A stretch of DNA of 64,000 nt, taken from positions 10,660,501-10,724,500 of the forward strand of contig NC_092672.1 in assembly GCF_964355755.1 (NCBI RefSeq). The letters are read 5' to 3'. Positions 22,395 to 35,185 of this stretch are shown one piece after another; position 1 is the stretch's first letter; every line of letters starts with the position of its first letter. The notes beneath the pieces were generated by a model. The model was not told the origin of the DNA. It saw nothing but the letters and a program-made list of their open reading frames with translations, and searched no databases. The DNA comes from Antedon mediterranea (taxonomy: Eukaryota > Echinodermata > Crinoidea > Comatulida > Antedonidae). Made by a program: the position numbers and the translations under genes.

Positions 22395-25300
22395 AATAAG
22401 AATAAAGAATACACTTAACAATATACAACAAATAACATTAATGTACGATGTAGTTTAACACTGTTCTCAACTAAAGTCATTTTGGTATACTTGAGCACAT
22501 TGATAAAGAATAGGATAAACTTAACAATATACAACAAATAACATTAATGTACGATCCCGTTTAACACTGTTCTCAACTATAGTCATTTTGGTATACTTGA
22601 GCACGGTGATAAAGAATAGGATAAACTTAACAATATACAACAACAATGTACGATCCCGTTTAACACTGTTCTCAACTATAGTCATTTTGGTATACTTGAG
22701 CACAGTGATAGAATAGGATAAACTTAACAATATACAACAAAAAACATTAATGTACGATCCAGTTTAACACTGTTCTCAACTATAGTCATTTTGGTATACT
22801 TGAGAACAGTTATAAAGAATAGGATAAACTTAACAATATACAACAAAAAACATTAATGTACGATCCCGTTTAACACTGTTCTCAACTATAGTCATTTTGG
22901 TATACTTGAGCACAGTGATAAAGAATAGGATAAACTTAGCAATATACAACAAAAAACATTAATGTACGATCCAGTTTAACACTGTTCTCAACTATAGTCA
23001 TTTTGGTATACTTGAGAACAGTTATAAAGAATAGGATAAACTTAACAATATACAACAAAAAACATTAATGTACGATCCCGTTTAACACTGTTCTCAACTA
23101 TAGTCATTTTGGTATACTTGAGCACAGTGATAAAGAATAGGATAAACTTAGCAATATACAACAAAAAACATTAATGTACGATCCAGTTTAACACTGTTCT
23201 CAACTATAGTCATTTTGGTATACTTGAGAACAGTGATAAAGAATAGGATAAACTTAACAATATACTACAAAAAACATTAATGTACGATCCCGTTTAACAC
23301 TGTTCTCAACTATAGTCATTTTGGTATACTTGAGCACAGTGATAAAGAATAGGATAAACTTAATAATATACAACAAATAACATTAATGTACGATCCAGTT
23401 TACCACTGTTCTCAACTATAGTCATTTTGGTATACTTGAGGACAGTGATAAAGAATAGGATAAACTTAAAAATATACAACAAAAACCATTAATGTACGAT
23501 CCAGTTTAACACTGTTCTCGACTATAGTCATTTTGGTATACTTGAGCACAGTGATAAAGAATAGGATAAACTTAAAAATATACAACAAAAAACATTAATG
23601 TACGATCCAGTTTAACACTGTTCTCAACTATAGTCATTTTGGTATACTTGAGCACAGTGATAAAGAATAGGATAAACTTAACAATATACAACAAAAAACA
23701 TTATTGTACGATCCAGTTTAACTCTGTTCTCAACTATAGTCATTTTGGTATACTTGAGAACAGTGATAAAGAATAGGATAAACTTAACAATATACAACAA
23801 AAAACGTACATTAATGTACGATCCCGTTTAACACTGTTCTCGACTATAGTCATTTTGGTATACTTGAGCACAGTGATAAAGAATAGGATAAACTTAAAAA
23901 TATACAACAAAAAACATTAATGTACGATCCAGTTTAACACTGTTCTCAACTATAGTCATTTTGGTATACTTGAGCACAGTGATAAAGAATAGGATAAACT
24001 TAACAATATACAACAAAAAACATTAATGTACGATCCAGTTTAACACTGTTCTCAACTATAGTCATTTTGGTATACTTGAGAACAGTTATAAAGAATAGGA
24101 TAAACTTAACAATATACAACAAAAAACATTAATGTACGATCCCGTTTAACACTGTTCTCAACTATAGTCATTTTGGTATACTTGAGCACAGTGATAAAGA
24201 ATAGGATAAACTTAGCAATATACAACAAAAAACATTAATGTACGATCCAGTTTAACACTGTTCTCAACTATAGTCATTTTGGTATACTTGAGAACAGTTA
24301 TAAAGAATAGGATAAACTTAACAATATACAACAAAAAACATTAATGTACGATCCCGTTTAACACTGTTCTCAACTATAGTCATTTTGGTATACTTGAGCA
24401 CAGTGATAAAGAATAGGATAAACTTAGCAATATACAACAAAAAACATTAATGTACGATCCAGTTTACCACTGTTCTCAACTATAGTCATTTTGGTATACT
24501 TGAGCACAGTGATAAAGAATAGGATAAACTTAAAAATATACAACAAAAACCATTAATGTACGATCCAGTTTAACACTGTTCTCAACTATAGTTATTTTGG
24601 TATACTTGAGAACAGTGATAAAGAATAGGATAAACTTAACAATATACAACAAAAAACATTATTGTACGATCCAGTTTAACTCTGTTCTCAACTATAGTCA
24701 TTTTGGTATACTTGAGAACAGTGATAAAGAATAGGATAAACTTAACAATATACAACAAAAAACGTACATTAATGTACGATCCCGTTTAACACTGTTCTCG
24801 ACTATAGTCATTTTGGTATACTTGAGCACAGTGATAAAGAATAGGATAAACTTAAAAATATACAACAAAAAACATTAATGTACGAGCCAGTTTAACACTG
24901 TTCTCAACTATAGTCATTTTGGTATACTTGAGCACAGTGATAAAGAATAGGATAAACTTAACAATATACAACAAAAAACATTAATGTACGATCCAGTTTA
25001 ACACTGTTCTCAACTATAGTCATTTTGGTATACTTGAGAACAGTTATAAAGAATAAGATAAACTTAACAATATACAACAAAAAACATTAATGTACGATCC
25101 CGTTTAACACTGTTCTCAACTATAGTCATTTTGGTATACTTGAGCACAGTGATAAAGAATAGGATAAACTTAGCAATATACAACAAAAAACATTAATGTA
25201 CGATCCAGTTTAACACTGTTCTCAACTATAGTCATTTTGGTATACTTGAGAACAGTGATAAAGAATAGGATAAACTTAACAATATACTACAAAAAACATT

Positions 25301-26412
25301 AATGTACGATCCCGTTTAACACTGTTCTCAACTATAGTCATTTTGGTATACTTGAGCACAGTGATAAAGAATAGGATAAACTTAATAATATACAACAAAT
25401 AACATTAATGTACGATCCAGTTTACCACTGTTCTCAACTATAGTCATTTTGGTATACTTGAGCACAGTGATAAAGAATAGGATAAACTTAAAAATATACA
25501 ACAAAAAACATTAATGTACGATCCAGTTTAACACTGTTCTCAACTATAGTTATTTTGGTATACTTGAGAACAGTGATAAAGAATAGGATAAACTTAACAA
25601 TATACAACAAAAAACATTATTGTACGATCCAGTTTAACTCTGTTCTCAACTATAGTCATTTTGGTATACTTGAGAACAGTGATAAAGAATAGGATAAACT
25701 TAACAATATACAACAAAAAACGTACATTAATGTACGATCCCGTTTAACACTGTTCTCGACTATAGTCATTTTGGTATACTTGAGCACAGTGATAAAGAAT
25801 AGGATAAACTTAAAAATATACAACAAAAAACATTAATGTACGATCCAGTTTAACACTGTTCTCAACTATAGTTATTTTGGTATACTTGAGAACAGTGATA
25901 AAGAATAGGATAAACTTAACAATATACAACAAAAAACATTAATGTACGATCCAGTTTAACTCTGTTCTCAACTATAGTCATTTTGGTATACTTGAGAACA
26001 GTGATAAAGAATAGGATAAACTTAACAATATACAACAAAAAACGTACATTAATGTACGATCCCGTTTAACACTGTTCTCGACTATAGTCATTTTGGTATA
26101 CTTGAGCACAGTGATAAAGAATAGGATAAACTTAATAATATACAACAAATAACATTAATGTACGATCCAGTTTACCACTGTTCTCAACTATAGTCATTTT
26201 GGTATACTTGAGCACAGTGATAAAGAATAGGATAAACTTAATAATATACAACAAATAACATTAATGTACGATCCCGTTTACCACTGTTCTCAACTATAGT
26301 CATTTTGGTATACTTGAGCACAATATACAACAAATAACATTAATGTACACCATTCTGTTTAACACTGTTCTCAACTATAGTCATGTTCATATACTTGAGC
26401 ACAGTGATAATA
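22395..26412 (+). repeat. 106-bp satellite array, forward orientation
   Basis: About 38 monomers of 106 bp with the core CACTGTTCTCAACTATAGTC and GATAAAGAATAGGATAAACT. Monomer subtypes alternate (CCAG with GAACAGT, CCCG with GCACAGT). A four-base CGTA insertion recurs at 23805, 24763, 25721 (958 bp apart, nine monomers) and 26043 (322 bp, three monomers), which shows higher-order structure. Short frames within it are not genes. Confidence 0.97.
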
Positions 26413-26884
26413 TGAAAAACATAATAACACTATAATATTTGTAGATGAATGACGCGGACACGTACATATGTTCATAAGTAATTGATATAAATTGACTTTT
26501 ATAAGTGGAATTAACACAAATGATTGTAGATAAATATGACGTGAATTGCACGTACATAATGTTGATGAGTAGGCCTATATTGATATAATTGACTTCGAAT
26601 AGTGAAATAACACTGATTTGTAGATGAATATGACGTGGACAAGTACATTTATTGATGAGTATATTGATAAATCGACTTTTAAAAGTGAAATAACACTAAT
26701 ATTTATAGATGAATATGACGTGGACACGTACATATGTTGATGAGTATATTGATATAAATCGACTTTTAAAAGAGGAATTAACACTATTGATTGTTGACGT
26801 GAATTGCACGTACATAATGTTGATGAGTGTATTGATATAAATCGACTAAACGTTAAATAACACTATCTTGTACAAGTACCCTCA

Positions 26885-27045
26885 CTTGCACTGATGAAGG
26901 GCTAGTGTTGCCCGAAAACTCTGCTAACTTTTCTGGCTGTTTTACTTTATCGTTTTGATTTAGCTTTTCGCTTCTTTTTTTGTATCTCCATTGAGACCAC
27001 AGCATTATTATTATTTCAGTATTTTGCCTTTGGATTTACTAATAT
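26885..27045 (+). mobile_element. Penelope-like or retrozyme-type fragment, copy 2
   Basis: About 150 bp matching 4030-4200 in reverse, beginning with the hammerhead-like core and running through TTTTACTTTATCGTTTTGAT and TTTGCCTTTGGATTTA. The second satellite resumes on both sides, so this is an insertion into that array. Confidence 0.6.
26891..26921 (+). ncRNA. Hammerhead-like ribozyme motif
   Basis: CTGATGA, an A, stem GGGC/GCCC with TAGTGTT loop, GAAA, then ACTC. The flanks pair as stem I (UUGCA with UGCUAA: three pairs, one mismatch, one pair). Stem III has one mismatch (A.C) compared with the 4159-4189 copy, where it is intact. The core is complete. Confidence 0.55.
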
Positions 27046-27487
27046 TAAAAGTGAAATAACACTAATGACTGTAGATGATATGACATTTATGTTGATGTAT
27101 ATAGTTTTGTATATATAATATGCACACGTACATACGTTGATAGGTATTGATATAAATAGATTTTTAAAAGTACGGTAATAGACACTTTATTTGTAGATGA
27201 ATACGACATGGACAAGTTGCAATAAATTCTATCGTTATATCGTATGTTGATGAGTATTGATATAAATCGACTTTTTTAAAGTGGAATAACACTAAAATGT
27301 ATAGATGGATATGGCCTCAACAAGTATTGTATTAAGCGGTACTGTATATTGATAGACTTCATACCTGTAATGTCAATGAAATCTGTTTGTAAAGGAGGCA
27401 TGAAAAATCTAAACGCATAGCCAGGGGAGGGGTTGGAGTTTCGAACAAACTTCCCTGTGCCCGTCCTACGGTTTTTATGAACTTTTT

Positions 27488-27602
27488 AGTAGCGTGCAAT
27501 TCAAACGCGACTCTACAGCTCACTATGTCGATCGGTCGGTCGGTAAACACCAACTCAAATTTGAGCACGCGACTGCAGCCATGTATAGGCCTATGGCCTG
27601 TT
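27488..27602 (+). repeat. Dispersed repeat with (GGTY)n core, copy 3
   Basis: GCGTGCAATTC..CGCGACTC, GATCGGTCGGTCGGTAAACA, TTTGAGCACGCGACTGCAGC and CATGTATAGGCCTATGGCC: same family as 14921-15047. Confidence 0.75.
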
Positions 27603-27692
27603 TATACTAGAAATCAGCAGTGAAAGTATATGTAAATAATATGTGTTAATATAGAATTAGTTTTTTAATTTTTTAATTTAATAAATAGTATT

Positions 27693-30477
27693 AAAGTTGA
27701 TCTTATTCTTTATCTGTGATTAATTATACTCAAATGACTATAGTTTAAAACAGTATTAAACGGCATCTTACATTAATGTTATTTGCTGTTTATTCGAAGT
27801 TTATCCTATTCTTTATCACTGTGCTCAAATATACCAAAATGACTATAGTTGAGGACAGTGTTAAACTGGATCGTACATTAATGTTATTTGTTGTATATTG
27901 TTAAGTTTATCCTATTCTTTATCACTGTGCTCAAGTATACCAAAATGACTATAGTTGAGAACAGTGTTAAACTGGATCGTACATTAATGTTTTTTGTTGT
28001 ATATTGTTAAGTTTATCCTATTCTTTATCACTGTTCTCAAGTATACCAAAATGACTATAGTTGAGAACAGTGTTAAACTGGATCGTACATTAATGCTATT
28101 TGTTGTATATTATTAAGTTTATCCTATTCTTTATCACTGTGCTTAAGTATACCAAAATGACTATAGTTGAGAACAGTGTTAAACGGGATCGTACATTAAT
28201 GTTTTTTGTTGTATATTGTTAAGTTTATCCTATTCTTTATCACTGTTCTCAAGTATACCAAAATGACTATAGTTGAGAACAGTGTTAAACTGGATCGTAC
28301 ATTAATGTTTTTTGTTGTATATTGTTAAGTTTATCCTATTCTTTATCACTGTTCTCAAGTATACCAAAATGACTATAGTTGAGAACAGTGGTAAACTGGA
28401 TCGTACATTAATGCTTTTTGTTGTATATTTTTAAGTTTATCCTATTCTTTATCACTGTGCTCAAGTATACCAAAATGACTATAGTTGAGAACAGTGTTAA
28501 ACTGGATCGTACATTAATGTTTTTTGTTGTATATTTTTAAGTTTATCCTATTCTTTATCACTGTTCTCAAGTATACCAAAATGACTATAGTTGAGAACAG
28601 TGGTAAACTGGATCGTACATTAATGTTATTTGTTGTATATTATTAAGTTTATCCTATTCTTTATCACTGTGCTCAAGTATACCAAAATGACTATAGTTGA
28701 GAACAGTGTTAAACGGGATCGTACATTAATGTTATTTGTTGTATATTGTTAAGTTTATCCTATTCTTTATCACTGTGCTCAAGTATACCAAAATGACTAT
28801 AGTTGAGAACAGTGTTAAACGGGATCATACATTAATGCTATTTGTTGTATATTATAGGGGGTTACCCCGGTGAACTGGTTCACACAATAGCCCATGTATC
28901 AGGGGGATTACGACCTATCTGATAGGACAGTGATTAATTCACTATTGGTAATCCTTGGCCACATTGCCAAAAGACATAAAATAAAATAAAATAAATAAAA
29001 TAAATTATTAAGTTTATCCTATTCTTTATCACTGTGCTCAAGTATACCAAAATGACTATAGTCGAGAACAGTGTTAAACAGGATCGTACATTAATGTTAT
29101 TTGTTGTATATTATTAAGTTTATCCTATTCTTTATCACTGTTCTCAAGTATACCAAAATGACTATAGTTGAGAACAGAGTTAAACTGGATCGTACATTAA
29201 TGTTATTTGTTGTATATTGTTAAGTTTATCCTATTCTTTATCACTGTGCTCAAGTATACCAAAATGACTATAGTCGAGAACAGTGTTAAACGGGATCATA
29301 CATTAATGTTATTTGTTGTATATTATTAAGTTTATCCTATTCTTTATCACTGTGCTTAACTAAAGCAAAATGACTATAGTTTAGAACAGTGTAAACTGGA
29401 TCGTACATTAATGTTATTTGTTGTATATTATTAAGTTTATCCTATTCTTTATCACTGTGCTCAAGTATACCAAAATGACTATAGTCGAGAACAGTGTTAA
29501 ACGGGATCGTACATTAATGCTATTTGTTGTATATTATTAAGTTTATCCTATTCTTTATCACTGTGCTCAAGTATACCAAAATGACTATAGTCGAGAACAG
29601 TGTTAAACGGGATCATACCGTAATGCTATTTGTTGTATATTATTAAGTTTATCCTATTCTTTATCACTGTGCTTAAGTATACCAAAATGACTATAGTTGA
29701 GAACAGTGTTAAACTGGATCGTACATTAATGTTATTTGTTGTATATTATTAAGTTTATCCTATTCTTTATCACTGTGCTCAAGTATACCAAAATGACTAT
29801 AGTCGAGAACAGTGTTAAACGGGATCGTACATTAATGCTATTTGTTGTATATTATTAAGTTTATCCTATTCTTTATCACTGTGCTCAAGTATACCAAAAT
29901 GACTATAGTCGAGAACAGTGTTAAACTGGATCGTACATTAATGCTATTTGTTGTATATTATTAAGTTTATCCTATTCTTTATCACTGTGCTCAAGTATAC
30001 CAAAATGACTATAGTTGAGAACAGTGTTAAACGGGATCGTACATTAATGTTATATGTTGTATATTGTTAAGTTTATCCTATTCTTTATCACTGTGCTCAA
30101 GTATACCAAAATGACTATAGTTGAGAACAGTGTTAAACTACATCGTACATTAATGTTATTTGTTGTATATTGTTAAGTTTATCCTCTATTCTTTATCACT
30201 GTGCTCAAGTATACCAAAATGACTATAGTTGAGAACAGTGTTAAACGGGATCATACATTAATGTTATTTGTTGTATAATGTTAAGTTTATCCTATTCTTT
30301 ATCACTGTTCTCAAGTATACCAAAATGACTATAGTTGAGAACAGTGTTAAACTGGATCGTACATTAATGTTTTTTGTTGTATATTGTTAAGTTTATCCTA
30401 TTCTTTATCACTGTGCTCAAGTATACCAAAATGACTATAGTTGAGAACAGTGTTAAACGGGATCGTACATTAATTTT
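27693..30477 (-). repeat. 106-bp satellite array, inverted orientation
   Basis: About 25 monomers of the same satellite as 22395-26412, on the opposite strand (ACTATAGTTGAGAACAGTGT on plus). It is interrupted once by a 148-bp SINE-like insertion. Together the two arrays make a very large inverted repeat. Confidence 0.97.
28856..29003 (+). mobile_element. SINE-like insertion in the satellite
   Basis: 148-bp unit starting AGGGGGTTACCCCGGTGAAC and ending in an (ATAAA)n-type tail, flanked by ATTAT at 28851-28855 and 29004-29008. The uninterrupted neighbouring monomers carry one ATTAT here, so a 5-bp target duplication is well supported. No clear tRNA-type promoter boxes were found. Confidence 0.75.
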
Positions 30478-30796
30478 ATCCTTTGCTTTACTGTGCTTTG
30501 ATTTGATAAGCAAGTTTGGTTGCCCCGCCCCCATATGCTGCCTACTAAATTAGGATTCCCTAGCTTTTCTATAAAAATTGAAGTACCCACAATGCACGTT
30601 ATACGGAAGGCATAGTCTTGTAAAATACAGACACAATAGTTTTTATCGTATTGTTTTCATTTAAATATCACTAAGATTGTCTTAAACTACAAACAACTAA
30701 AATTAGTGAAGGTATGCAAGTGTTTCTAAATATTTATTACTGGTAGTATTAATACAATTTGGATTATATCATTTTCCAGAAAGGTAGAAAAAAACA
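30478..30796. other. Flank of satellite region, no gene seen
   Basis: Non-satellite sequence with a GC-richer patch near 30515-30540; no supported coding potential. Confidence 0.4.
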
Positions 30797-30838
30797 TAAA
30801 ATAGTTGAGAATTCTCAACTAGCCAGGATGGTATAGGA
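30797..30838. repeat. Palindrome-centred terminal sequence, right
   Basis: Inverted counterpart of 22085-22121: GTTGAGAATTCTCAAC (30803-30818), then TAGCCA and GGTATA. Confidence 0.7.
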
Positions 30839-33800
30839 AATATAGCTCAATCTGGACTAGTCAATAATGGCTTTCTGTGTGTAGAGTTTCTAAAGTGCGC
30901 CCTCCTAATTTCTTCACGGTTGATTGGCGTTCAAAGAATGACGTCAGATTATATTTTGAGAAGATAAAATAAAAGAGAAAGTAAACAAAGAAAATGTTGT
31001 CAGTCAGCAGAAGCTATCCTGAAATAAACACACATTACTTGGTAAATGAGTAGATGAGAAGGTGTAAAGTAGTTCAGATTATATCAGTAAGTGTTTATCC
31101 TTCATTTGAGGCAGTTTGTTTGCCATCACCAATACAGACAAGGCTGAGTAGGCCTAGGCTAGCCTGTGTTGTTAAAAAGGTATGTTGTTATTGTTAATTC
31201 ATTGGTCTCTCCGTCGTCACGACGGACGTCAAGAGGGAAGAGGTTAATACATACTAGTTTACTCCTGTACATTTTTTGACAACAACAAGGGGTATTCCAT
31301 AAATGAATAGATTATTACTACAGTACTGTATTAATTAGGCCTACCCTTCTTCTTCAAAATTATTCTTGTGTATATTTTTCTGTCTGCTTTTCTTCTGTTT
31401 TGTACTCTCTTCTGTGTGTAAATCATGTCTGTTTTAAAAAAGAAATATGTTATTAGTTCACTATAATTAGGACTTGTAATTACTTTTAAATTAAAATAGA
31501 CTCCAGACCACATGATGGTACCGTAGACATTATTTAACAGTACATTTTCATTAAAATCTTGAATGAAATTAAAATTAAAATCATACATTCTTGATAATTT
31601 AATTATTACATTAATTAATGTATATTTTTATGATTTACAATTACCGTATATATATATTTTTTCTGCCAAACAAAAAGATGTATTTTTTATAAACTCTAAA
31701 CAGTAATACTTATCACAGGAAAGAAAATAGTCACAGCACGAGGTATAACATTGTTTACATACCTGGCCACCGTAATAAAAATCAGCTGGATTGAAACTTG
31801 TTTTTATTATTACTTTAGTTAATATTTTCCAATCTTTAATAATAATAATAATGGAAATTTGTAAAGCGCAAGCATCCGTCTAAAAAAAAGATGCTCACTG
31901 CGCTACTGACAACAAGGAACATGAAAAAAGTTACAAATCTTAAAGACAACATACTGTTCATTACAAATACGCTACAAGTTTTCTGGATAAGACATGGTGA
32001 ATAAGTGATTTTTTAAGCTAGACTTGAATGCATATAAATTATAATACTAGAGAGAAGACTTCTATTATTATTTTATTATGATAATGTATTGTAATGGACA
32101 AATGAATCATCAGTAGTACAGTAGTTTTTATATAATAATAATAATAATAATAAATAATAGTAAGATTTATAGAGTGCACATATCCACAAAGTGCTCAAGG
32201 TGCTTGTGAAAACCATGAGAAATGCAACCAAGAAACTAAAAACAAAATATTTGCAAAAAAAAAAACAAAAACGGAAAAAAGAACTTTTAACATACAATTG
32301 AAACAACTTGTGTGGATATCTGTGTTATTTTTCCAGTTTTTCAATCAATGCATTTAATAATTAATAAAATTGTAGATATATTGTATAGCGCCTAAAAACC
32401 CTCCTGAACAGTAAGTGCCATGGCCGTTTATTTGAATACGCTGTAAATATGGTAGGTACTAGCATGTGAAAAATTACTGTATAATTTACTAACTGCTATT
32501 TTTAGTAATTTACACATTGTTGTTAAAATGTTCATCTCCAAATTTAATAACTGTTTTTACAATTATTAAATATTATTTAACAAATAATTTGAAACGAAAA
32601 TTATATATGATTTATGAATCTCCTGCCATTTTGCTTTTGTACTTTTTTTGTAACCGCCATCCAAGGTCCAAAAATATATAAAAAATCATTTCAAATAACA
32701 TCTGCTAACATCTGCTTTTGGAATTTGACTTTAAAAATGAGATTTAAATTTTAATCAGATTATGACAATTTATGTATTATTTCCTTCCTGCTATGTTTGT
32801 ATTGCCTTTGATGTGATTCCATTCCAGACATCTGTAGCCAGCAATTACTACTAGTGTATTGTCTTTGTCCACATTCTTATTGTCATAATCTGTAGACCTT
32901 GCAATGTTTATTACTTACACAATGGACCTATAATTAATAATAGGTCCATGCTTACACACCATAGAGTTCTATGCTTACACACACACAGTGAAATACATGT
33001 TTATTTCATTAATCCCAAACTGTCCATCACAAGTTCCTTTGCAAGTTCGTCTTTTCTGTAAATTTGTTTGTCTTTTGAAAATGTTACATACAATGTTATG
33101 AAAATAATAAATAAATATTGGTGTTAAATTGAGAGTAAAGCTGTGTTCCAAACTTTAACTGATAATTAACTATATAGGCTTAAAAATTAACTCCATAGTT
33201 AACTGAAATAGTACCTGTGGAAACAGGGTACATTCAAGAAAAATGAACTAATAATTATCTCATTCAAATCATATAATTATCTGATAATGAAATCATTTTT
33301 TACCTTTGACCTGACAAATTGTTGTTCATTGGCCACTTTATTCAATAATGACATAAACATGCTAATCTAATTGGTTAAAACATTATTACTAATTAGCAAT
33401 AATTTTGTTTATGGCTAGCTAGCTGCAGAAACACTGCCTAAAGATGTTTTTTAGTGGTAGGCTATAAAGTATAACTGACGTTTAAACGTTCCCTCCCTAA
33501 ACATAAACATCAAGTACAGAATTTCTAGCCAAAAATTAGATATTTTCCAAAAGAAATTTAATTTATGCAAACTAGAGTACTAAGGGTCTGTTTCTCCTAA
33601 ACATAAAAAAACGGTTTTTAAGAAACCGGTTTTATAGTAATTTGTTGTAATAAGACCATTTATTTAAAAAAAAATTATTTATAGAGAGTTAGACAAATGA
33701 ACTTAGATACATTTGAGACCACAATTGAGTTGCAGCAAAGAAATTATTAATTTTTAAACGTTTTTGTGAGACCGCAATCAATTGGGTTTTTAAAACCTTT

Positions 33801-35172
33801 TTTTTCCAATCAGAAATCCATTTTTAGTTTGGCCAGTAGTGCCATTTATAGTTCTAGAAAAAAAATAGATTGACGAAAAACAGTTTTAATTATTCTAGGT
33901 AAAATATTGTTATATTCCATTTGTTTCACATTTTTAAACTAAAGCACACATTCATTCAGTTGCAAGCCTCTAGAAACAAAAGAAGGCCAATATCCTATCA
34001 TTATATTGTTTTTAGTTTCTAACTGTATTATTTTGTTGTTAAAATTTTATAACCACAATTTTTTTTCCAGATCGTAGTGTACCTTTCACTTGTTAAAACA
34101 ACAAATTGTTTCACCGAAAACAGGAAACTGTAAAACCAGTTAATGTACAGTATATCACTGCATCAGATGTTCTCGATTAAATTCTGGAAAAAATATTGCT
34201 CATTTCATCGAAAAACCGGAATCTATTGTGGTTTTTTAAAACCCTATTTATATACTGTAAAGACCCCCACAACTCCTTAAACTGTTTAATGCAGCTATAC
34301 AGTACAAATAAAATAAACTCTATGTTATATTTATAACAAATAACCATTTATTTTCACAGAACTTAATTTAAATTAAGGGTGTGAAATTTTATAAACATTT
34401 TGATTACCAATATTGATTAAGTCTAGCTTCGCCTTTAAATAATTATTAAATGTTTCTTTCTTTCACACTAAACACACAAAAATGATTCATATTTAAAATA
34501 AGAAAATTAGGGAAAGCTAAAAATGGTTGTTACTAAAGTTATAGCTACATTCTTACTGGTACTAAACTGTCTTTTTTAATTGAAGAATGAATTAATTGAA
34601 AATAATTAAAATAGATTGTAGTTACATGGTACCCTGTTATTTTAAATTTTGCTGGGTTGAACAATGTGACAAAATACATTGTGTCTTTGCATTGTCATTG
34701 TGAATACATTGAATCATGGAGAAATTCCATTATGCCACTTTTCCAAACAGTAATTGTGAAATAAGCTTTGTTTTCAAACCATTTATTAATATACAACATT
34801 TTGACAATAATAATTTACAATCAATTTCAGTAATATAATGAACTATGCAAATTTGAATTGTTAAATTTGTACAAAAAATGGAAAAGACCAACTAACTGTA
34901 TTATACTATAGTCTATTTCATGAGTACAATTTAAGTACAATACTTAGATAGGAAAATGGAACTCTGTTCAGGCACAGTAGGGCCTTATGAACATCTCTCA
35001 CGGATGACCATTGTAGTAGTGTACAGTGTAATGTAGGTAAAATGTCTCTTTCATAGACTACCAATACCATTGTTTTTGTATTGTGTAATATAATGTATTG
35101 CACATAAAAAGAAGAATGTGAAGTATAGAACTATATATTATTTATTTTTACCTATGTTTCATTGAATTTCAG
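30839..35172. other. Upstream region / probable 5' UTR intron of the Dispatched gene
   Basis: The first coding exon starts after a splice acceptor (TGAATTTCAG, ending 35172), so at least one non-coding exon lies upstream. Possible donors are AAAAAG|GTATGT near 31180 and ACTTG|GTAAAT near 31041, in a slightly less AT-rich stretch; neither is proven. The rest is AT-rich. (AAT)n-linked SINE-like pieces lie at 31838-31920 (AAAGCGCAAGC, GATGCTCACTGCGC) and 32135-32230 (GTGCACATATCCAC, GTGCTCAAGG). Confidence 0.4.
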
Positions 35173-35185
35173 ATCTTACTGTAGA

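Larger units (their letters stand above)
26445..27345 (+). repeat. Second satellite, roughly 90-105-bp unit
   Basis: Imperfect tandem copies of TAGATGAATATGACGTGGAC, then GTTGATGAGTATTGATATAAA and CGACTTTTAAAAGTG-AATAACACTAAT. About eight units, interrupted by the insertion at 26885-27045. It lies between the two inverted 106-bp arrays. Confidence 0.85.

Noticed and set aside
22395-30477. CRISPR-like regular repeats
   Set aside because: No unique spacers: the 106-bp units are contiguous and similar throughout, a eukaryotic satellite.
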